DNA of 64,000 nucleotides from Ornithobacterium rhinotracheale (GTDB lineage Bacteria > Bacteroidota > Bacteroidia > Flavobacteriales > Weeksellaceae), in the NCBI RefSeq assembly GCF_004088395.1, contig NZ_CP035107.1, positions 186,001 through 250,000 on the forward strand, read 5' to 3'. The notes under the pieces are model-generated. The model was not told the origin of the DNA. It saw nothing but the letters and a program-made list of their open reading frames with translations, and made no database searches. This document shows, piece after piece, positions 59,272 to 64,000 of this stretch. Made by a program: the position numbers and the translations under genes. Positions within the stretch are counted from its first letter, which is position 1; each line of letters begins with the position of its first letter.

Positions 59272-60228
59272 ATGAAAAAGATTTATTTTCAGATATTATT
59301 TCTTTGTTTTCCGCTGTTAAGTATCAAAGCACAAGAGAGTTTGCCTTTTTATGAGCACTATATCTTGAGCGATGATTTCTTGACCAATCCATCTTTTGCG
59401 GGTGCAAATCCTGAAATTATTAAAGTACGCGCTACGCACTATTCGCAATGGAACGGAATAGATAATGCACCATCTACCCAGACATTGAGTGCTCATGCAG
59501 GTATCTTTGATAGATTGTCGGCCGGGATTTATGGTTTCCACGACAGCAATGGAGCTAGTAAAATGACGGGCGTGAATCTTGCTGCGGCATATCATATCCC
59601 GATTGGAGATAACTATTTAGATGAGTATGATTTGCCAGAAGTCTTCAGCTTTGGGATTTCTTATACGGGTTTTTCTCAAAGCTTTGATAAAGATAAATTA
59701 AATCCAGAAACTTGGAACGATCCACTTTTGCAAGACACCTCACATTTTCTAAGTTATTTTAATGTAGGTGCGTCTTTCTATTATAGAGGATTCCACGGAG
59801 CAGTTTCAGTCTTAGATATGCCGTTGGGAAATAATCAATTTGTAGTAAATAATGTTGAGCCTCTTCCTGCATGGTACTACTTGGGCGGTGGATATCGTTT
59901 TGTAGTAGCAGATGGTTTTGTGCTAGACCCTTCGTTTAATTTAGCCTTAAACGGACAATCTGAAAAACAAGTAGATTTGATTTTGAAGTCTAAATTCTAT
60001 ATGGGGGAAAACGCTTTGGGTGTAGGGGTGAGCTATCGTATGGCTAGTGATAAATCAGGGGCTCATGCCTTGTCTTTATCACCTCAATTACAACTAGAAC
60101 TAGGTCGTTTTCGCATTGGTTATTCCTACAAATGGGGGCTCACAAAAGTGTATCAAGAAGTGGGAGCGGGGCATTTATTTAGCTTAGGGTTTGATTTTGC
60201 TAATCCTTTTGATTCTTCGCGTTATTAG
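59272..60228 (+). CDS. PorP/SprF-family type IX secretion membrane protein
   Basis: 318 residues with a signal peptide (about 1-20, MKKIYFQILFLCFPLLSIKA). The mature N-terminus QESLPFYEHYILSDDFLTNPSFAG is typical of PorP/SprF, with NPSFAG as the hallmark. The rest is beta-barrel-like. Members are linked to type IX secretion and, in SprF, to export of a partner adhesin. No large adhesin gene is beside it here. The 3' end overlaps the convergent gene by 29 bases. Confidence 0.9.
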   Translation: MKKIYFQILFLCFPLLSIKAQESLPFYEHYILSDDFLTNPSFAGANPEIIKVRATHYSQWNGIDNAPSTQTLSAHAGIFDRLSAGIYGFHDSNGASKMTGVNLAAAYHIPIGDNYLDEYDLPEVFSFGISYTGFSQSFDKDKLNPETWNDPLLQDTSHFLSYFNVGASFYYRGFHGAVSVLDMPLGNNQFVVNNVEPLPAWYYLGGGYRFVVADGFVLDPSFNLALNGQSEKQVDLILKSKFYMGENALGVGVSYRMASDKSGAHALSLSPQLQLELGRFRIGYSYKWGLTKVYQEVGAGHLFSLGFDFANPFDSSRY

Positions 60229-61024
60229 GATTTTGTTTATCGCGTTCTTCAATTCTCTTTAAATAGGGGGGCAACTCTTTTTTTAGAAGTGAAGACATTG
60301 CTAAATAGCTTTTGGTTTTAAAGGCTTGTTCATAAGTTGCCTGGTTTCTATATTGCACAAAAATCAGAAAGCTTTGAATTTCATTTTTCGGTAATTTTAA
60401 ATAAGTTACAAAGAAATCATCTCCTAAAAATTCTCTAACATCATTGATTTTTTTAATGTATCCCTCATATTTTCTTAAACTTTCAAGTTTACGATAGTAT
60501 CCGTTTAGGTGTTTGAACAAAGATATCACATCAAGCGTAGTTATATTTTTTAAGATAGGTTCTTTATTCTCTTCGTATTTCATGTCTAGCACTTTGATGT
60601 CGATTCCTAGACTTGTGTATAAATTCTCTTTACGCTTATCGTTAGGCACTGTAGCCACATCTTTATCCATAAAGCCCGTGAGCTTAGGGCGCACCACCAA
60701 ATCCGCCAATTTAATATCCTCCGTGTTGAGGTGAATGGTAAAATGTGGATTTTTAAGCGCTGCCCGCGTAACGATGAATTTGCGTGTTTGCAGAAACGAA
60801 CCGCTGAAAATCACCGTATCTCCCACCGTAGCCGAAATGGTAAAATGTCCCGCAATATCGGTTGTGGTGTATAATCTCTGCGTGCTATTTAAGATTTTAA
60901 TGCCCTCGGGCTTAGCATTGGAAAAATCAATCACCACGCTACCAGAGAGATTTTGCGCCAAAATGGGACTCCCCACTAGCATAAAAATCAGTAGTAAAAA
61001 TGTGGTGTGAAATGTTTTCAGCAT
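60200..61024 (-). CDS. Carboxypeptidase-regulatory-like domain protein, exported
   Basis: 274 residues: a signal peptide (about 1-23, MLKTFHTTFLLLIFMLVGSPILA), then a beta-sandwich resembling the carboxypeptidase D regulatory domain (SGSVVIDFSNAKPEGIKI, TTDIAGHFTISATVGD, FSGSFLQTRKF), then a lysine-rich helical half. This layout is common in Bacteroidota proteins of unknown function. The stop lies inside the 3' end of the convergent porP/sprF gene. Confidence 0.8.
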   Translation of the reverse strand: MLKTFHTTFLLLIFMLVGSPILAQNLSGSVVIDFSNAKPEGIKILNSTQRLYTTTDIAGHFTISATVGDTVIFSGSFLQTRKFIVTRAALKNPHFTIHLNTEDIKLADLVVRPKLTGFMDKDVATVPNDKRKENLYTSLGIDIKVLDMKYEENKEPILKNITTLDVISLFKHLNGYYRKLESLRKYEGYIKKINDVREFLGDDFFVTYLKLPKNEIQSFLIFVQYRNQATYEQAFKTKSYLAMSSLLKKELPPYLKRIEERDKQNPNNAKNQKD

Positions 61025-61070
61025 TCGTCAATTATTTTTTCTGCCCGTTGTTTTTAGCATTGTTAGCGTA

Positions 61071-61078
61071 CAAAGTTA
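61071..61078 (-). promoter_or_regulatory. Promoter -7 box of the regulatory-like domain gene
   Basis: The minus strand reads TAACTTTG, 46 bases before the ATG at 61024. Confidence 0.55.
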
Positions 61079-61267
61079 ATTTATTTTTTCAATTGAGAGG
61101 CATTTTCTGCCAAAATCAAAAAACGCCTTGTACAGAAAAAACTTTTAATTAAGAAATCAAAAATGTAGCATAAAATTTGACCTGAAAAAATAGGAAAAAC
61201 ACCTGTTCTTTAACTCTTTAAATAAAAAGCCTTAAAAAATCATATGTGGGAATTGCCATTAATTTAC

Positions 61268-61275
61268 TATCTTTA
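61268..61275 (+). promoter_or_regulatory. Beta-galactosidase promoter -7 box
   Basis: TATCTTTA, a near match, lies 32 bases before the ATG at 61308. The rest of 61079-61267 shows no gene. Confidence 0.45.
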
Positions 61276-61295
61276 TGCATTGAATTTTGAAATAA

Positions 61296-64000
<2,705 letters not shown>

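Overview
The window reads as chromosomal DNA of a low-GC Bacteroidota bacterium, most likely class Flavobacteriia and family Weeksellaceae (an Ornithobacterium/Riemerella-type organism is my guess; I could not test it). The grounds are: a PorP/SprF protein and a nuclease with a type IX secretion sorting domain; DUF3078 proteins; an ExbB operon with two ExbD genes; a long NagB fused to a PIG-L/LmbE domain; TAnnTTTG promoter -7 boxes before most transcription units; and an almost complete lack of Shine-Dalgarno sequences.

Layout. 1-5.2 kb: end of pgk, tyrS (-), then an ACC-deaminase-like gene, a LysM glucosaminidase, hemL and tRNA-Ala. 5.3-12.9 kb: a 1904-residue alpha-2-macroglobulin-like protein (-) and recJ (+). 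12.9-21 kb, nearly all minus strand: a Sel1-repeat protein, a small helical protein, polA, two crotonases and a MATE exporter. 21-27.4 kb: mdh, ruvB, a 56-residue membrane protein, hemH, two DUF3078 outer-membrane proteins and a YebC regulator. 27.6-34.3 kb: a TonB-dependent receptor, a MITE-like insertion, asparaginase, tRNA-Ser and the exbB-TM-exbD-exbD operon. 34.3-37 kb: truncated haemoglobin with an Rrf2 regulator, an EEP nuclease/phosphatase and deoC. 37-43.6 kb: an SGNH lipoprotein, a FadL-type porin, aspA, a lipoprotein and alr. 43.6-50.1 kb: sucC, a decayed intergenic region, a secreted endonuclease I, mnmA and gyrB, the last broken by a one-base frameshift. 50.3-55.7 kb: an amino-sugar salvage locus. 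56.3-64 kb: DUF2797, an HTTM protein, a YjjG-type HAD phosphatase, PorP/SprF, a carboxypeptidase-regulatory-like protein and a GH2 beta-galactosidase cut by the window end.

How genes fit together. The locus at 50-56 kb joins, divergently, a NagB/PIG-L fusion with a GH109-like NAD-dependent N-acetylgalactosaminidase, a sugar nucleotidyltransferase and an N-acetylhexosamine 1-kinase-like enzyme. With the GH2 enzyme further on, this suggests scavenging of host glycan sugars. The Rrf2/haemoglobin pair looks like a nitric-oxide response unit, and a perfect dyad lies on its own promoter. ExbB/ExbD probably energise receptors such as the TonB-dependent receptor 2 kb upstream.

Most unusual signals. 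(1) Two intergenic arrays (about 14.21-14.40 and 55.78-56.22 kb) are built from degenerate units repeating at exactly 21 bp, each unit carrying an A/T tract near AAATTTTT. The phase is two helical turns of DNA, units occur in both orientations, and no common feature class explains them. (2) A 253-bp element after the TonB receptor gene has perfect 16-bp terminal inverted repeats and an 8-bp target duplication. (3) Six genes have the -7 box only 4-6 bp before the start codon, which predicts leaderless or nearly leaderless mRNAs.
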